From: Acidiferrobacter sp.
GTDB lineage: Bacteria > Pseudomonadota > Gammaproteobacteria > Acidiferrobacterales > Acidiferrobacteraceae
Direction: 5' to 3'
DNA: 46,060 nt
Assembly (NCBI GenBank): GCA_027449165.1
Contig: DAIDMD010000117.1
Coordinates: 1 to 46,060 of the forward strand
In this document: positions 10,328-21,018 of the stretch, one piece after another
Layout of the letters: each line of letters opens with the position of its first letter
How positions within the stretch are numbered: position 1 is the first letter of the stretch
Notes under the pieces: generated by a model
The model's database searches: none
Seen by the model: only the letters and a program-made list of their open reading frames with translations
Told to the model about the DNA's origin: nothing
Program-made: the position numbers and the translations under genes

Positions 10328-12067
10328 CTACTGCCCCTCGGAGTTGCGGTTCCGGAGATAAGCGACCAGTTCCGCCCGCTCTTCCGGAGTCAAATTTCCC
10401 TTGTTGATCAGGAAAGTATGTCGATCTTTGGCCTGCGCCGCGCGGGCCTGTTCATTCAATGTCCTCATGATATCGCGCATGACCCCCCCATGATCGGGAA
10501 GCAACGACGGATATTCCCAGACGGCAAGCCGCGCCAGCGTCGCCCGGTGCGGCGTGTCGGCGAACCGCTCGACGATGGCGCCGGTCGAAAGCCCCGGCGT
10601 CTCGCGCAGGACCGCCACAAGCTCCGTCAACACATCCATCCCGGGCCTGCCTGGGGGCGGAAGCTCGTCTACCTCCTGAATGAGGGCGGGATACTGCAAA
10701 AGCAAGGCCACGGCCTGCCGCACCAGGGAACCGCCGCGCACGGGCGCGGGCGGTTGTACCCGCGGGGCCGTCTCTTCGGGGCGCGCAGGCGCCAAGGCAG
10801 CGGCCTGCGGAACCTTTAACGCCGACAACTCGGCCAATCTGCCAATCATAAGCTCGTAAAGCGCCCCTTTCGCTAACTTCGACAACAAGGGCCTGGCAAG
10901 TTCCACCAACCGCGCCCGTCCGTCCATCCGGGAAAGATCCGCCCGGGCACTCAAGGTCTCGAAAAAGAACTCCGGCAGCTCCGTGGCGGCCTTAAGCCGC
11001 TCCTGGAACCCGGCCGCCCCCTCGGCGCGCACCAGGGTATCGGGGTCCTCGCCCTCCGGGAGGAACAAAAAGCTCACCTGCCGCCCATCCCTCAGGACCG
11101 AAAGGGCCTGCTCCAGGGCGCGCCAGGCCGCATCGCGGCCGGCCCGATCGCCATCGAAGCAGAACACGACCTCCGGCGCATACCGGAACAACCGGTCGAG
11201 ATGCTCGCGGGTGGTGGCCGTGCCCAAGGTCGCGACGGTATGCGCCACGCCGAACTGGGACAGCGCCAGGACATCCATGTAGCCCTCGACCACCACGACC
11301 TGCCCGGCCTTGTCGATCGCCGCCAGCGCCTGCGGCAAACCATAGAGCTCGTGGCCCTTATGGAACAGCGCGGTCTCCGGGGAATTCATGTACTTGGGCT
11401 CACCCTGGTCGAGCACCCTCCCGCCGAACCCGATGATGCGCCCGCGGGCGTCGGCGATCGGGAACATCACGCGATCGCGAAACCGGTCGTAGAAACCCGC
11501 CGCACCGTCGCGCGCGATGGCAAGCCCGGCCCGTTCCAGCAGGGCCGGCTCGAAGTCCTTGGCCAGCGCGCCCAGGAGGCCGTTCCAGCCCGGCGGGGCA
11601 TAGCCCAACTGAAAAGTCTTGGCCACCGCACCCGTTATCCCCCGGCCCTTGAGATAGGCCCGCGCCCGCTCGGCGGCCGGGTGGTGGCGCAAGGCCTCCT
11701 GATAATAGCGGGCGGCGGCCGCCAGGATCGGCCGCAGGTCCGGCCCCGCCTTGATGGCCGGGCGCCCCTCCTGGGGCATCTCGAGACCGGCGCGGCGCGC
11801 CAACTCGGTCACCGCCTCCACAAAGCCCAGGCGATCGTAGGCCATCAGGAATCCGATCGCCGATCCGTGCGCCCCGCAACCGAAGCAGTGATAGAACTGC
11901 TTGTCCGCGCTGACCGTAAACGAGGGGGTCCGTTCTTCATGAAAGGGGCAGCAGGCCTTGTAGTCCCGGCCGGCCTTGCGCAAAGGCACGCGGCCGCCGA
12001 CAAGCTCGACGATATCCGTACGCGCCAGCACGGCATCGATAAAGGGCGACGGTATCTTAGTTGCCAC
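10328..12067 (-). CDS. dnaG: DNA primase
   Basis: CCPFHEERTPSFTVSADKQFYHCFGCGAHG zinc finger; TOPRIM VVVVEGYMDVLAL...FCFDGDRAGRDAAWRALE. GTG start at 12067 preferred; ORF extends to 12097. Confidence 0.97.
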   Translation of the reverse strand: MATKIPSPFIDAVLARTDIVELVGGRVPLRKAGRDYKACCPFHEERTPSFTVSADKQFYHCFGCGAHGSAIGFLMAYDRLGFVEAVTELARRAGLEMPQEGRPAIKAGPDLRPILAAAARYYQEALRHHPAAERARAYLKGRGITGAVAKTFQLGYAPPGWNGLLGALAKDFEPALLERAGLAIARDGAAGFYDRFRDRVMFPIADARGRIIGFGGRVLDQGEPKYMNSPETALFHKGHELYGLPQALAAIDKAGQVVVVEGYMDVLALSQFGVAHTVATLGTATTREHLDRLFRYAPEVVFCFDGDRAGRDAAWRALEQALSVLRDGRQVSFLFLPEGEDPDTLVRAEGAAGFQERLKAATELPEFFFETLSARADLSRMDGRARLVELARPLLSKLAKGALYELMIGRLAELSALKVPQAAALAPARPEETAPRVQPPAPVRGGSLVRQAVALLLQYPALIQEVDELPPPGRPGMDVLTELVAVLRETPGLSTGAIVERFADTPHRATLARLAVWEYPSLLPDHGGVMRDIMRTLNEQARAAQAKDRHTFLINKGNLTPEERAELVAYLRNRNSEGQ

Positions 12068-12112
12068 ACAGGCCCCCCAGGCGCCCGCACCCCGCAAGAC
12101 AGACGCCCTTCC

Positions 12113-12556
12113 TTAACCCAACCGCTCCTTGATGCGCGCGCTCACCGCGGCCATGTCGGCGCGACCCTGCACGCGCGGCTTGATGTGCGCGACCACGCGG
12201 CCCATATCCTTGATCGACGCCGCCTGGGTGTGCGCCAAGGCCTCTTGTATGAGGTCCTCGATCTCCTGGGCGGACAGGGGGGCGGGCCGGTAGGCGGACC
12301 ATACGGCCAGCGCGGCCTGCTCTTTCTCCACGAGGTCCGTGCGGCCGGCGGCGCTGAACTGCTCGACCGACTCCTGACCCTGACGGACGAGCTTCTCCAG
12401 GACCGCCAGTACGGCGCCGTCGTCCAAGGACACGCGCTCGTCCACCTCGCGGCGCTGGATGGCGGCCCTCAACATGCGGATCGCCTCGAGCCTCGGGGCG
12501 TCCTTGGCGCGCATCGCCGTCTTCATATCCTCGGCGATTTGCTCCTTTAGCGTCAT
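12113..12556 (-). CDS. GatB/YqeY domain-containing protein
   Basis: MTLKEQIAEDMKTAMRAKDAPRLEAIRMLRAAIQRREVDER; IKDMGRVVAHIKPRVQGRADMAAVSARIKERL. Confidence 0.95.
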   Translation of the reverse strand: MTLKEQIAEDMKTAMRAKDAPRLEAIRMLRAAIQRREVDERVSLDDGAVLAVLEKLVRQGQESVEQFSAAGRTDLVEKEQAALAVWSAYRPAPLSAQEIEDLIQEALAHTQAASIKDMGRVVAHIKPRVQGRADMAAVSARIKERLG

Positions 12557-12561
12557 GGTCG

Positions 12562-12777
12562 TTAGAAGGGCCTGTTGACGCGCTGCGCCACGCGGGCGAT
12601 TTTTTTCAGCTCGCGCTTGCGCGCGGCGGCCGCCTTGCGCTTGCGGACTGCCGTCGGCTTCTCATAGAACTCGCGACGACGAACCTCGGCGAACACTCCC
12701 GCCTTCTCACACGACCTGCGAAAACGACGAAGCGCTACCTCGAAAGGCTCGTGCTCCTTGACGCGCACCGATGGCAT
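12562..12777 (-). CDS. rpsU: 30S ribosomal protein S21
   Basis: [55 protein letters not shown]. Confidence 0.98.
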   Translation of the reverse strand: MPSVRVKEHEPFEVALRRFRRSCEKAGVFAEVRRREFYEKPTAVRKRKAAAARKRELKKIARVAQRVNRPF

Positions 12778-13009
12778 AGACGCAATACACCTCGCTTGAG
12801 TGATAATTGAGCCGGCGGCCCGTGGTAAACGGCGGATTCTAGCGCGCACCGGCCGATTTGTACACAGCGACACCGACTGGACATAGGGTTCCGTCAAGTC
12901 GTCCCATTGGAGGATGCCGGGATGCTGAATAGCTGAGGGGAGGGCGAGCAGCGGAAGCGCCGGTGGCTACAGGTGCCCCAGTGGCCCCTCCTTTGGGGGG
13001 TTGAGAGCG

Positions 13010-13297
13010 TCATGTCGTGCGCCGGAAGGTGATCTGAAGCCCCAAGGCATGAGCGACTTTCATGACGGTTGCGAGGCTCGGGTTACCATCGCCCGAAAGG
13101 GCCTTGTAAAGGCCCTCGCGGGTGAGTCCGGTATCGCGCGCAAGCTGGCTCATATTGCGGGCGCGGGCGATTGTCCCTAAAGCCTGGGCCATGAGCGCGG
13201 GGTCGTTTTCCTCCGCGCAAGCCTCCAAATAGGCCGCGATATCTTCGTCGGTCTTTAAGTAGTCCGCCGTATCGTAATGACCGAACTCCTTATCCAT
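13010..13297 (-). CDS. Addiction-module antitoxin, HigA-type HTH protein
   Basis: MDKEFGHYDTADYLKTDEDIAAYLEACAEENDPALMAQALGTIARARNMSQLARDTGLTREGLYKALSGDGNPSLATVMKVAHALGLQITFR. Confidence 0.92.
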   Translation of the reverse strand: MDKEFGHYDTADYLKTDEDIAAYLEACAEENDPALMAQALGTIARARNMSQLARDTGLTREGLYKALSGDGNPSLATVMKVAHALGLQITFRRTT

Positions 13298-13609
13298 GAG
13301 AGCTCTCCTTCCAGCGGGCCGCAATAGCCTTGGCGTTGGCAATGTCCGCAGCCTGTGTCGCCTTATTACCGCCACAGAGCAGCACAATAACGGCTATCCC
13401 CGATTGGTAAAAATACACCCGATAACCGGGCCCGTAGTGGATACGCATTTCGGAGATACCTTCTCCGACCGACTTCCTCCGACCGACTTCGCGTCTCCCG
13501 GGTTTCCGAGCGCCAAGCGATCTATCGGCATCTGAATACGAGCCCATGCGCGCACATCACGCAGCCTTCTCAGCCAGCGATCGAATGTCGCGCTTCTGAT
13601 GATCTCCAT
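13290..13609 (-). pseudogene. RelE/HigB-type toxin, frameshifted
   Basis: N-terminal half in one frame ([44 protein letters not shown]), C-terminal half in another ([53 protein letters not shown]). Confidence 0.88.
13463..13490 (+). repeat. Exact 14-bp tandem duplication (ctccgaccgacttc x2) disrupting toxin ORF
   Basis: 13463-13476 and 13477-13490 are identical; removing one copy restores the toxin reading frame. Confidence 0.95.
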
Positions 13610-13906
13610 AAAATTGCATTGTGAACTATAGTTATCATATCGTCAATTGAGGCGTTTTATTTCTCTTGCTTACCGACAGAGGCAGAGTCTCTCAAACCGA
13701 AAAGGGGTGGAAGGTAAATGAACCATGCACGATTCACGGGTCGCACCTATAGCGGCAGCGGGCGCTTACGTACCCGTCAGGTCTTTGCCCATGCGGGGCG
13801 GCGCCCCCTGCCGTCCTAGGCTCAGGGGGCACAACCCGCGCGCTTGGTGCCAGCGGCCGCCGGCGGTAAGCTTGGGGGTTTCCCGAACCCTTAAGGGGCG
13901 CGATTC

Positions 13907-14917
13907 ATGCTCGTGCTCGGCATCGAGACCTCCTGCGACGACACCGGTGTCGCGCTCTACGACCGCGACGCGGGGCTGCGGGCCCATGCGCTTTTCAGCC
14001 AGATCGGTCACGCCGCCCACGGCGGTGTGGTGCCCGAGCTCGCCTCGCGCGACCACGTCCAGAAGCTCTTGCCGCTCATCGACAGCCTGTTGCGCGAGGC
14101 CGGTGTGGCAGTTGGAGACCTGGATGCGATCGCCTACACCGCAGGCCCGGGCCTGGCCGGGGCCTTGCTGGTGGGGGCGGCGCTGGCCCGGTCCCTCGCC
14201 TTTGCGCTCGCCATACCGGCCTTGGGCGTCCACCATCTCGAAGGCCACCTCCTGGCGCCGCGGCTCGAGGCCCAGGCGCCCGATTTCCCGTTTCTCGCCA
14301 TGCTGGTCTCGGGGGGGCATACGCTGCTCGCCGATGTCCGCGCCCTCGGCTGCTATACGATTCTCGGCGAATCGCGCGACGACGCCGCCGGCGAGGCCTT
14401 CGACAAGAGCGCCCAAGTCCTGGGTCTTGGTTATCCGGGAGGACCCGCCATCAGCGCGGCGGCGGCCCGCGGCGGCGCCACCGCGCTTAGGCTGCCCCGG
14501 CCGCTCACCGACCGCCCGGGTCTCGAATTCAGTTTCAGCGGCCTGAAGACCGCGCTTGTGCTAGCCGCCCGGGAACAGCCCCTGGACGACCGGCGGCGCT
14601 GCGATCTCGCCTATGCCCTGCAGGAGGCGATCGTCGACACCTTGGTCGTGAAGTGCCGGCGGGCACTGGCCGAGACCGGCCATACGCGGCTCGTCATCGC
14701 AGGCGGCGTCGGCGCAAACGAGCGGCTGCGCGAGCGGCTCACAGACGAGACCCGGGAACTGGGCGTTGCGCTCTACTATCCGCGACCGGCCTTCTGCACC
14801 GACAACGGGGCGATGATCGCCTATGCCGGCTGCCTCAGGCTCGCCGCCGGGCAGACCGACGAGGGCGGCTTCGGCGTCCGCCCGCGCTGGCCGCTCAGCG
14901 AGCTTTCGCCGCCCTAG
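13907..14917 (+). CDS. tsaD: tRNA N6-adenosine threonylcarbamoyltransferase TsaD
   Basis: [45 protein letters not shown]. Confidence 0.98.
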   Translation: MLVLGIETSCDDTGVALYDRDAGLRAHALFSQIGHAAHGGVVPELASRDHVQKLLPLIDSLLREAGVAVGDLDAIAYTAGPGLAGALLVGAALARSLAFALAIPALGVHHLEGHLLAPRLEAQAPDFPFLAMLVSGGHTLLADVRALGCYTILGESRDDAAGEAFDKSAQVLGLGYPGGPAISAAAARGGATALRLPRPLTDRPGLEFSFSGLKTALVLAAREQPLDDRRRCDLAYALQEAIVDTLVVKCRRALAETGHTRLVIAGGVGANERLRERLTDETRELGVALYYPRPAFCTDNGAMIAYAGCLRLAAGQTDEGGFGVRPRWPLSELSPP

Positions 14918-15488
14918 CGCCGATCTTGGTCTCGCGGCCCGCGAGGAGGTTGCGGATGTTGCTGCGATGGCGCCACAAGAGCAGGGCACTCATGGCCGCG
15001 GTGGTCCCAAAAAAGAGCTCGACGTGGTGATGCAAGGTTGCGGCGACCAGGAACGGCGCGGCCACTGCGGCGGTGAGGGCCGCGAGCGATGAATAGCGGA
15101 ACACGGCCGCCACCACGAGCCAGATCCCGAGCAGCCCGGCGCCGGCGACCGGATCGATCGCCGCGAGCACGCCCAAGGCGGTGGCCACGCCCTTGCCGCC
15201 GCGAAAGCGGAAGAACACGGGATAGATATGCCCGAGCAGCGCGCAAAACGCGACCAGGGCCACGATCCACGGGGCCACCCCGATAAGCCGCGCCAGGACC
15301 ACCGGCAACACGCCTTTGAGGATATCGCCGATTAGGGTGATAATAGCGGCCCTTCTGCCGCCGATACGCAAGACATTGGTCGCCCCGGGATTGCCGGAGC
15401 CGACATGGCGCGGATCAGGCAGCCCCAGCATGCGGCTTACCAAAATGGCCGTGGACAGCGAGCCGAGGAGATAGGCAAGCCCCGGCAA
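14895..15488 (-). CDS. plsY: Glycerol-3-phosphate acyltransferase PlsY
   Basis: [66 protein letters not shown]. Start codon uncertain (probably slightly upstream). Confidence 0.95.
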   Translation of the reverse strand: MPGLAYLLGSLSTAILVSRMLGLPDPRHVGSGNPGATNVLRIGGRRAAIITLIGDILKGVLPVVLARLIGVAPWIVALVAFCALLGHIYPVFFRFRGGKGVATALGVLAAIDPVAGAGLLGIWLVVAAVFRYSSLAALTAAVAAPFLVAATLHHHVELFFGTTAAMSALLLWRHRSNIRNLLAGRETKIGARAAKAR

Positions 15489-15509
15489 AACATAGGCCCA
15501 TAGTGAGAT

Positions 15510-15896
15510 ATGCGTGACGGCGTTCCCCCAAACAGCAGCGACGTGCTGTATTTACACGATCTGACGGCAGATTGCATCATCGGGATCTGGGATTGGGAAC
15601 GTCAGACCCGCCAGACGGTCATACTGGATCTCGACATGGGTGTCGATATCCGCGCGGCCGCGGCCTCGGACGACATCCACCACACCCTCGACTACAAGGC
15701 GGTCGCCAAACGTGTCATCGGCTTCATCAAGACCTCGGAGTTCCACCTCGTCGAGACCCTGGCCGAGCGAGTGGCCGAACTTGTCTTGCGCGAGTTCCCG
15801 GTCCCGTGGCTGCGATTGCGCCTCAATAAGCGCGGGGCGATCCGCGGCGCGGGCCAGGTGGGGCTTGTGATCGAGCGACGCCGCGCGGACGCCTGA
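15510..15896 (+). CDS. folB: Dihydroneopterin aldolase
   Basis: VLYLHDLTADCIIGIWDWERQTRQTVILDLDM; SDDIHHTLDYKAVAKRV; FHLVETLAERVAELVL. Confidence 0.95.
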   Translation: MRDGVPPNSSDVLYLHDLTADCIIGIWDWERQTRQTVILDLDMGVDIRAAAASDDIHHTLDYKAVAKRVIGFIKTSEFHLVETLAERVAELVLREFPVPWLRLRLNKRGAIRGAGQVGLVIERRRADA

Positions 15897-15936
15897 CGGC
15901 GCCCCATAAATTGTTCAACGGAAAGGATCGTATCTG

Positions 15937-16500
15937 ATGCCAAAGATGTCCCACGCGGCAGCCGCTGCACTGATCGCCGCCTTGTCGCTCTCGTCCGCCC
16001 AGGCCGCCGGTTTCTATGCCGGCGTCAATGCCGGCGCCTCCGAGGCCCAGGACCTCGGTAATGCCGCAAGCGCCGGGATCTACGCCGGTTATGCGGTCGA
16101 TCCCTGGCTGACCCTGGAGATCGGCTACAACCGTCTTGGCCGCTGGACCGGCAACGACCAGGGCCAGCCCTATGCGACCGTCGTCGATAACGTCGACGTC
16201 TCGCTGACCGCGGGACCCCGGTTCGGCCGGCGGGTGCGTGTCTACGGCCGTATCGGCTTTGTCGACTGGTCCACGATCGGTACAGGCGGGGGTGGGGAGC
16301 ACAGAATCACCGGGAGTTCGGCGCAAAACGATATGCTGGAGGAACTGCACCAGGGATTTTACGGTCTGGGTGTCTCCTACCGCCTGAGGCGCCACATCGG
16401 CCTGCGTCTCGAATACCGCGTCTACCGCGCCATGGCGGTCAACGGCCACGATCTCGACATCAACTCCGTCCTCCTGGGCGCCGCCTACCACTTCGGCTGA
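15937..16500 (+). CDS. Small outer-membrane beta-barrel protein (OmpA/OmpX-like)
   Basis: Signal peptide ...SLSSAQAAGFYAGVNAGASEAQ; alternating amphipathic strands; C-terminal VLLGAAYHFG (terminal aromatic). Confidence 0.75.
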   Translation: MPKMSHAAAAALIAALSLSSAQAAGFYAGVNAGASEAQDLGNAASAGIYAGYAVDPWLTLEIGYNRLGRWTGNDQGQPYATVVDNVDVSLTAGPRFGRRVRVYGRIGFVDWSTIGTGGGGEHRITGSSAQNDMLEELHQGFYGLGVSYRLRRHIGLRLEYRVYRAMAVNGHDLDINSVLLGAAYHFG

Positions 16501-16507
16501 CGCCTCT

Positions 16508-17248
16508 TCAAAGGACCGTCGACCGGCCGCCGTCGACGGCCACGACCTGACCCGTGACATAAGGGGCATCGAGCAGCAGGAACGCGACGGTGCGCGCAAT
16601 ATCTTCGGGCGATCCCGTGCGATGCAGCGGGATCTGCGCCAGCACCCGCGCGCGTTCCGCTTCCCCGCCGCCGGCCTCGGGCCACAGGATGGCCCCGGGG
16701 GCCACGCCGTTGACGCGCACCGCCGGGGCAAGCTCGCGCGCCAGGGACTGCGTGAGCATGGCCAGACCCGCCTTGGCGATGCTGTAAATGGGGTAATCCT
16801 TCAAGGGGCGGCCGGCATAGATGTCGACGATGTTGACGATCGCGCCCTGACGGGCGGCGAGATGCGGCGCCGCGCATTGGCTGAGGAAAAACGGCGCGCG
16901 CAGGTTGGTGCCGATGAGATCGTCCCATTGGGCGGCGGTGGCCGCATCGAGGGGTGTCTCGTAGAACGACGAGGCGTTGTTCACGAGCATGTCGAGCCGC
17001 CCGAAGCGCTTGAGCGCACAGTCGACCAAGTGGCGGGGGGTATCCGGCGCAAGCATGTCGGCCTGCGCCAGGACCGCGCTCCTCGGGCGCGCGGCCTCGA
17101 GCTCGGCTGCGAGGGCTCGCGCGTCGTCGGCCGAGGCGCGATAATGCAGGACCACGGACAGGCCCCGGGCGTGCAGATGGCGGACGATCGCAGCGCCTAG
17201 GCGGCGTGCGCCGCCGGTGACCAGAACCACGCGTTCAGACCCCTGCAT
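16508..17248 (-). CDS. SDR-family oxidoreductase, pteridine reductase-like
   Basis: VVLVTGGARRLGAAIVRHLHARG; DMLVNNASSFYETPL; YSIAKAGLAMLTQSLARELAPAVRVNGVAPGAILWPE. Confidence 0.9.
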   Translation of the reverse strand: MQGSERVVLVTGGARRLGAAIVRHLHARGLSVVLHYRASADDARALAAELEAARPRSAVLAQADMLAPDTPRHLVDCALKRFGRLDMLVNNASSFYETPLDAATAAQWDDLIGTNLRAPFFLSQCAAPHLAARQGAIVNIVDIYAGRPLKDYPIYSIAKAGLAMLTQSLARELAPAVRVNGVAPGAILWPEAGGGEAERARVLAQIPLHRTGSPEDIARTVAFLLLDAPYVTGQVVAVDGGRSTVL

Positions 17249-17303
17249 CAAGCCCCCCTCTTGTGCCAGAATGTCCCATATCGCCCCCTTAGCCTCATAA
17301 ACG

Positions 17304-18455
17304 ATGCCCGGTTCGTCTCTGCCCCCCTGGGCGGCGCTCACGCCGTCGGAAGCCGCCGCCCTCGCCCACAACGAAGCGGTCCTGGATGCGCGCCTTGCGC
17401 ACGGGCCGCTGGCGTTCACGGATTATATGGAATGGGCGCTCTATGACCGCGACTGCGGCTATTATGCCCGGCGCGAGGTCTTCGGGCCGCACGGGGACTA
17501 CGTCACCGCCCCGCTCCTGTCTGCACACCTCGCCTGCGCGCTCGCCCGCCAGTGGGCGCCGATACTCGCCGACCACGGCGGTTCTATTATGGAGGTGGGT
17601 TCGGGAAACGGCCAGTTGGGCCTGGACACCCGGAAGGCCCTGGCGCGCATAAACCGGCTCCCGGACCGGTATTGGATGATAGAGCGCAGCGCCCGGCGGC
17701 GTGAGGAGGCGCAGGCGCGCGTGGCCTCCGAGATCCCGCAATGGGCCGACCGGGTCTCGGTGGTCGCCGACTGGCCCGATGCTCAAGCCTCGATCATCGT
17801 CGCCAACGAACTCCTCGACGCGCTTCCCGCCGCGCGCTTTCGGATGCGCGGCACCGCGGCCCATCCGCTGCGCGTGGCCCGCGACGCCGCCGGCGCCCTG
17901 ATCTTCGTCGAAGGCCCTCCGGACCCCGATACGAGCCGCGCCCTCGCAGATCTGGCGCTCGCCGAGGGCTACGAGTCCGAGACACTGCCGCTCGCGCGCG
18001 GCTTTCTGAAAGAGGCCTCCGACCATCTGGCGCACGGCGTAATCGTGTTGATCGACTACGGCTTTCCGCGCGCCGAGTTCTACCACCCCGAGCGCCGGCA
18101 CGGGACGCTCATGTGCCACTTTCGCCAGCAGGCCCACCCCGATCCGTTGATTCTGCCGGGCCTTCAGGACATCACCGTCCACGTCGACTTCACGGCGATC
18201 GCCCGGGACGCCATGGCGCTCGGGCTCACCCTGGCCGGCTACACGAGCCAAGGGGCGTTCCTGCTCGAGCTCGGGATCGGCGCGGACATGCCGGCCGACG
18301 CGCGCGCGGCCCTGCTCGACCGCCAGGCGATCAAGCGGCTGACCCTCCCGCACGAGATGGGAGAACTCTTCAAGGTCATTGCCCTCGGGCGCGGCCTCAA
18401 GGCCCCGCTCCAGGGCTTTCGCCTGCTCGATCGCAGCCGGGCGCTCGCCCTCTGA
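17304..18455 (+). CDS. SAM-dependent methyltransferase, MidA/NDUFAF7 family
   Basis: GPLAFTDYMEWALYDRDCGYYARREVFGPHGDYVTAPLLS; IMEVGSGNGQL; IIVANELLDALPAARF; LIDYGFPRAEFYHPER. Confidence 0.93.
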   Translation: MPGSSLPPWAALTPSEAAALAHNEAVLDARLAHGPLAFTDYMEWALYDRDCGYYARREVFGPHGDYVTAPLLSAHLACALARQWAPILADHGGSIMEVGSGNGQLGLDTRKALARINRLPDRYWMIERSARRREEAQARVASEIPQWADRVSVVADWPDAQASIIVANELLDALPAARFRMRGTAAHPLRVARDAAGALIFVEGPPDPDTSRALADLALAEGYESETLPLARGFLKEASDHLAHGVIVLIDYGFPRAEFYHPERRHGTLMCHFRQQAHPDPLILPGLQDITVHVDFTAIARDAMALGLTLAGYTSQGAFLLELGIGADMPADARAALLDRQAIKRLTLPHEMGELFKVIALGRGLKAPLQGFRLLDRSRALAL

Positions 18456-18519
18456 CGGTGGGCACACAAATACGGGAACACAGTAATGGGGCGTGGCGCC
18501 TCGGCCGGAGACCGCTCGC

Positions 18520-21018
18520 TCAGCCGCCCCTGCGCAACTTGAGGTAGATCTGGGGCAGACGCCGCGGCAGGTCGTCCAGGCGATCGACGACCAGGAAATG
18601 GCCGCGCCCGAAGATGCGCTCCAGATAGGCGGCTCCGGACGCGTCGAGCGTGATGCAAAACGCGTGGATGCCCTGATCCGCGGCCTCCTTCACCGCCATG
18701 CGCGTGTCCTCGTGGAGATAGCGCTCATCGCCGCCGTCGTCGTAGTCGGCGGGACGGCCGTCCGAGAGGATGAGCAGCAGGCGGCGGGCGGTGCCGGCCT
18801 CGCCGAACCGGACGCAGGCGTGACGAATGGCCGCCCCCATGCGCGTGGCCAGGCGTCCCGACAGCCCCCCGAGGATGGCCTCGGTCTCCGACGTGAACCG
18901 CCGCCCGAAGTCCTTGATCGGGTAGTAGCTCACGGCGTCGCGATATTTCGAGGCGAACCCGGCGATGGCGTAGGCGTCACCTACCTCCTCCAGGCTCAGG
19001 GCGAACAGCAGAAGCGCCGCCTTCAGGCGGTCGACCACCCGGCCAGTCCCGTCGGCGGCCTGCTGCATGATAGAGGTGGAAAGATCCGCAAGCAGCAAGA
19101 CACCGGTGTCGCGCCGCAAGAAGCGGCGCCGGCGATAGACCCGCGGCGCGGGCCGGGCTCCGGTGCGCCGATCGACGACGTAGTCCACGGCCGCGTCCAG
19201 ATCGAGCTCCTCGCCCTCGCTTTGGCGCCTCTGGGGGACAGGCCGGCGCGGCTTCTCGGCCGCCTGGAGGGCCCGCCGCAACCGGCGCAGGACCGGGGCG
19301 TGGCGCGCCAAAAGCTCCTGCGCGCAAGCGCTATCCCGCTCGGTCAGGTCCCGCTCCGTCACGCGCGCCCAGTCGCGCCGATAGGTCTTTTCGCGATAGT
19401 CCCATTCCGGGTAGGGGGTGCCCTCCCCGGCTACCAAAGTCCGGCGGTAGCGCGCGGTGGCGGCGGCCGGTTGCGGCCGGCCGACCCCCACCCGTCCGCC
19501 CGACCCGCTGGTGTCCTCGGGCGGGATCTCCATGTCGGGGTCGTGGCCGGCGCTTACCGGCGCCGGGGTCGCCGCGACGGGCTCGGGGGCGTCGGACCCG
19601 GCGCCCGCCTCGGGTTCGGGCGGCGCATCGCGGACCGCCGGGCGGGGGTAGACGGGCCGCTCGTGGTTGGGCGACCGGCCCGGAAGATAGGCGGCATCGC
19701 GATCGGCGAGGTCAAGCGGCGGAAGGGCGCCCTCGCGGTAGAGTGCGCGGGCCTGGACCCATGAGGTGACGAGATCGGCGTCGGGCGCGAGCAGCGCCGC
19801 CCACGGACCGGCCGGCGCGACCTGGCCTGCGAGCATCTGAAGACCAAGACGCCCGAGATCGAAATAGGCACCCGCAGGACCCTTTGGCCGCGCCGCGGCA
19901 AGGTCTAAGAGCCGCGGGACGTGATTGGGCATCAAGGCCTGGACGCGGGCATCCACCCGGAAGTCCTCGCACAAATCGAACAGGACCTGAAAACGCAGGA
20001 GATCCTCGCCAAAGAGCGCGAAAAGCGGCCGCCATGTGACACGCTGATCGGCATCCAGGGGCGGATGGGCCATCCCCGCCTCGATAAAGAGCCGGTCGAT
20101 CGCCTCTTGCCCATAGGTCCCGAAACGCAAATGGCCGGCATGGTGCAAAAGGGCGGCGAGCGCCTGCTCGCGCGTCGGAAACGCCGACGGCACAAACAGC
20201 GTACGCCCGTCGGTCTCGATAAACGGACGGACCCCGACGGCCAGGCCCCGGGGCGCAAGCGCCGGGGCGAGCCCCAAGGCCGCCCGTGTGACCAGCGCCA
20301 GAAAACGCTCATGCTCGGCGGTCCGAAACCCCGGCAGCACTGCCGTCAAGGCCTCGTCGCTGTCCGGCCCCTCCAGCCGGAAGAAGGCCTCGCCGCGCAG
20401 GCGCCCGGCCTTCAGGATATCGGCCCCGCGCCGCAACCACGGCCCCAGCGCCTGCGGCCCGAGAAGCGCCCGGACCTTGATGGCGCCCGGGAGCGCCAGC
20501 CCCTCCGGCAGGCCGTAGCGGGCGGCCAGATCGGCGAGCGGATCGAGGATCTCGCGCACACCCGCGAAACCGCGGCCAGCGGCCAGATCGGCCACCGGCG
20601 TCTGAAAGAAGATCGCGCCGGCCTCCGGATGCCGGCGCGCCCAGGCAAGCCCCGTCTCCCCCCAGCGGCGCGCGTCTTCCAGACCCAGGACCCGGACAGC
20701 CTCCGGGAGGCCGGCGAGATAGGCGGTCAGGGCCTTCCACGACCCGCGAAACGTAAGGAATCCCCGGGCCTGCTCCGTCCAGACATCGACCGCCCCGACG
20801 TCCCGGGCCAGCCCCGGGCTCGCGCGCAGGAAGGCCTTGCCGCCGTCGCGATCCTGCAAAAAGAGGTCCCGGCCGGTCTCGGCCCAGCGCGCCGTCGTCT
20901 CGGCGCCATGGGGCTCCAGGGACGGCAGCGCCGCGCCCAGATCGCGGTGGGCCACGAAGCTCAGCTCCTTGAGCTCGTTGACGACCAGCGCAAGGCGCAC
21001 CCCGGGATCCTGGGTCAT
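18520..21018 (-). CDS. cbbO: VWA-domain protein of CbbO/NorD family
   Basis: 832 aa; C-terminal VWA with [19 protein letters not shown]; 4-nt overlap with downstream-start of cbbQ (ATGA). Confidence 0.85.
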   Translation of the reverse strand: MTQDPGVRLALVVNELKELSFVAHRDLGAALPSLEPHGAETTARWAETGRDLFLQDRDGGKAFLRASPGLARDVGAVDVWTEQARGFLTFRGSWKALTAYLAGLPEAVRVLGLEDARRWGETGLAWARRHPEAGAIFFQTPVADLAAGRGFAGVREILDPLADLAARYGLPEGLALPGAIKVRALLGPQALGPWLRRGADILKAGRLRGEAFFRLEGPDSDEALTAVLPGFRTAEHERFLALVTRAALGLAPALAPRGLAVGVRPFIETDGRTLFVPSAFPTREQALAALLHHAGHLRFGTYGQEAIDRLFIEAGMAHPPLDADQRVTWRPLFALFGEDLLRFQVLFDLCEDFRVDARVQALMPNHVPRLLDLAAARPKGPAGAYFDLGRLGLQMLAGQVAPAGPWAALLAPDADLVTSWVQARALYREGALPPLDLADRDAAYLPGRSPNHERPVYPRPAVRDAPPEPEAGAGSDAPEPVAATPAPVSAGHDPDMEIPPEDTSGSGGRVGVGRPQPAAATARYRRTLVAGEGTPYPEWDYREKTYRRDWARVTERDLTERDSACAQELLARHAPVLRRLRRALQAAEKPRRPVPQRRQSEGEELDLDAAVDYVVDRRTGARPAPRVYRRRRFLRRDTGVLLLADLSTSIMQQAADGTGRVVDRLKAALLLFALSLEEVGDAYAIAGFASKYRDAVSYYPIKDFGRRFTSETEAILGGLSGRLATRMGAAIRHACVRFGEAGTARRLLLILSDGRPADYDDGGDERYLHEDTRMAVKEAADQGIHAFCITLDASGAAYLERIFGRGHFLVVDRLDDLPRRLPQIYLKLRRGG

